6,260 nucleotides of DNA. Origin: Lachnospiraceae bacterium. Its GTDB lineage: Bacteria; Bacillota_A; Clostridia; Lachnospirales; Lachnospiraceae. Made by a program: the position numbers and the translations under genes. The stretch spans positions 1-6,260 of the forward strand of contig JAGOGN010000091.1 of NCBI GenBank assembly GCA_017996675.1, written 5' to 3'. Positions within the stretch are counted from its first letter, which is position 1. The number at the start of each line of letters is the position of its first letter. The notes beneath the pieces were generated by a model that did not search any database, was not told where the DNA came from, and was given only the letters and a program-made list of their open reading frames with translations. Of this stretch, positions 5,627 through 6,260 are shown piece by piece.

Positions 5627-6260
5627 TCTTCTGTAAAATACTCCTTATACCAAAGCAAGAACATATACACATTCCAAATATGTCTGCTGTAATCACGCTT
5701 CCCTACACGATGATCCTCCAGTAATTGAACCAGTTCTTCTGTATGGAAGAATTGCGCTGCTGCACTAGATGTAAATTCATCCTTTACAACATGATAATAT
5801 TCTTCCTCTTTTAACCAGATTCGAATTGGAACCGGAAAACCAAGCTTTTTCTTTTGTGCTACTTTATCAGCAAGGTGACGATGTGCCGCTTCACGAAAAG
5901 CAACTTTTGTATTTCCATCGGTCACTTTAAACTTCGTTGGAATTTTGGAAGCTAATGCAAACACTTCTTTATCCAAAAATGGAACACGACTTTCCAAAGA
6001 ATGTGCCATACTCATTTTATCTGCTTTTAGTAAAATATCTCCAATGAGCCAGAAATTAAGGTCAATATACTGCATTTTAGAAACATCATCCAACCCTGCT
6101 ACTTTATCATAAAATGGCTTTGTAAGAGACATTGGCTGAGCATCTAAAAAGGTTTGTCTTAAAACACGGTTTCTCTCCTTTACAGAAAAGATTTGAGCAT
6201 TTCCAATAAATCGCTCTTCCACAGATTTGGACCCACGTATAATAAATCCTCTTCCTTTTA
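5602..6260 (-). CDS. asnB: Glutamine-hydrolysing asparagine synthetase, C-terminal part (cut by the right edge)
   Basis: The frame is open from the right edge to the TAA at 5604-5602, giving 218 residues of the C-terminal synthetase domain. The GTG at 6222-6220 is internal: the frame continues upstream as FIIRGSKS, which belongs to the family. The enzyme makes asparagine from aspartate, ATP and glutamine-derived ammonia in the cytosol. Visible family motifs are RGSK with EERFIGNA close behind, the DILLKADKMSMAHSLE block running into RVPFLD (about 6028-5968), and KLGFPVPI with WL soon after (about 5859-5818). The N-terminal glutaminase domain and the SGGxDS ATP-pyrophosphatase loop would be outside the window, so their integrity cannot be judged. 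The GNAT gene starts inside its 3' end. A related amidotransferase of the same superfamily is possible, but the motif match favours true AsnB. Confidence 0.93.
   Translation of the reverse strand, partial: KGRGFIIRGSKSVEERFIGNAQIFSVKERNRVLRQTFLDAQPMSLTKPFYDKVAGLDDVSKMQYIDLNFWLIGDILLKADKMSMAHSLESRVPFLDKEVFALASKIPTKFKVTDGNTKVAFREAAHRHLADKVAQKKKLGFPVPIRIWLKEEEYYHVVKDEFTSSAAAQFFHTEELVQLLEDHRVGKRDYSRHIWNVYMFLLWYKEYFTEEWDKKIQQ

Noticed and set aside
6220..6222. GTG as the start of the asparagine synthetase gene
   Set aside because: The upstream frame stays open to the edge and encodes family sequence (FIIRGSKS), so this is an internal Val codon of a truncated gene.
1..6260. CRISPR array, insertion sequence, tRNA/rRNA or phage genes
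   Set aside because: No regularly spaced direct repeats, transposase or integrase motifs, cloverleaf-like sequences or phage-type proteins were seen on either strand.

Overview
This window looks like chromosomal DNA of a low-GC Bacillota (Firmicutes), most likely a clostridial or Lachnospiraceae-type anaerobe. The evidence is AT-rich coding sequence, strong AAGGAG-type ribosome binding sites, TATAAT-like extended -10 promoters and housekeeping proteins of Firmicutes type. The genus cannot be fixed from the sequence alone. Genes are densely packed, with no gap over 300 bases and no sign of mobile elements, CRISPR, rRNA or tRNA.

Layout from left to right. (1) The 3' part of a GntR-family, FadR-like transcriptional regulator on + (cut by the left edge, stop at 539). 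(2) Convergent to it, a leftward two-gene unit: free methionine-(R)-sulfoxide reductase (start best placed at 2620), then 4 nt later a duplicated ABC-F ATPase (2109 to 553). (3) A divergent promoter region (about 2621-2772) with an extended -10 promoter facing each way and a 12-bp perfect palindrome. (4) A rightward pair: a 12-helix MFS transporter (2773-4047) and a membrane-anchored glycerophosphodiester phosphodiesterase (4080-4916). (5) Convergent to that, a leftward pair: the 3' part of a glutamine-hydrolysing asparagine synthetase (cut by the right edge, stop at 5602) and a GNAT-fold acetyltransferase that overlaps it by 25 nt (5626 to 4868).

The most unusual structure is the convergent junction at about 4850-5015. 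The phosphodiesterase and acetyltransferase reading frames overlap tail to tail by 49 nt. Each transcript's best intrinsic terminator lies inside the coding sequence of the opposite gene: a perfect 12-bp stem with a seven-U tract for the leftward unit, whose loop holds the acetyltransferase stop codon, and an 18-position stem with a seven-U tract for the rightward unit. The mature 3' ends would therefore be complementary over roughly 165 nt.

The genes suggest ordinary metabolic and stress functions: repair of free oxidised methionine next to a ribosome-associated ATPase, uptake or export coupled to phosphodiester hydrolysis, and asparagine synthesis. I found no clear novel defence or mobile system. 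The notable points are regulatory architecture and a regulator whose effector domain lacks the usual metal ligands.
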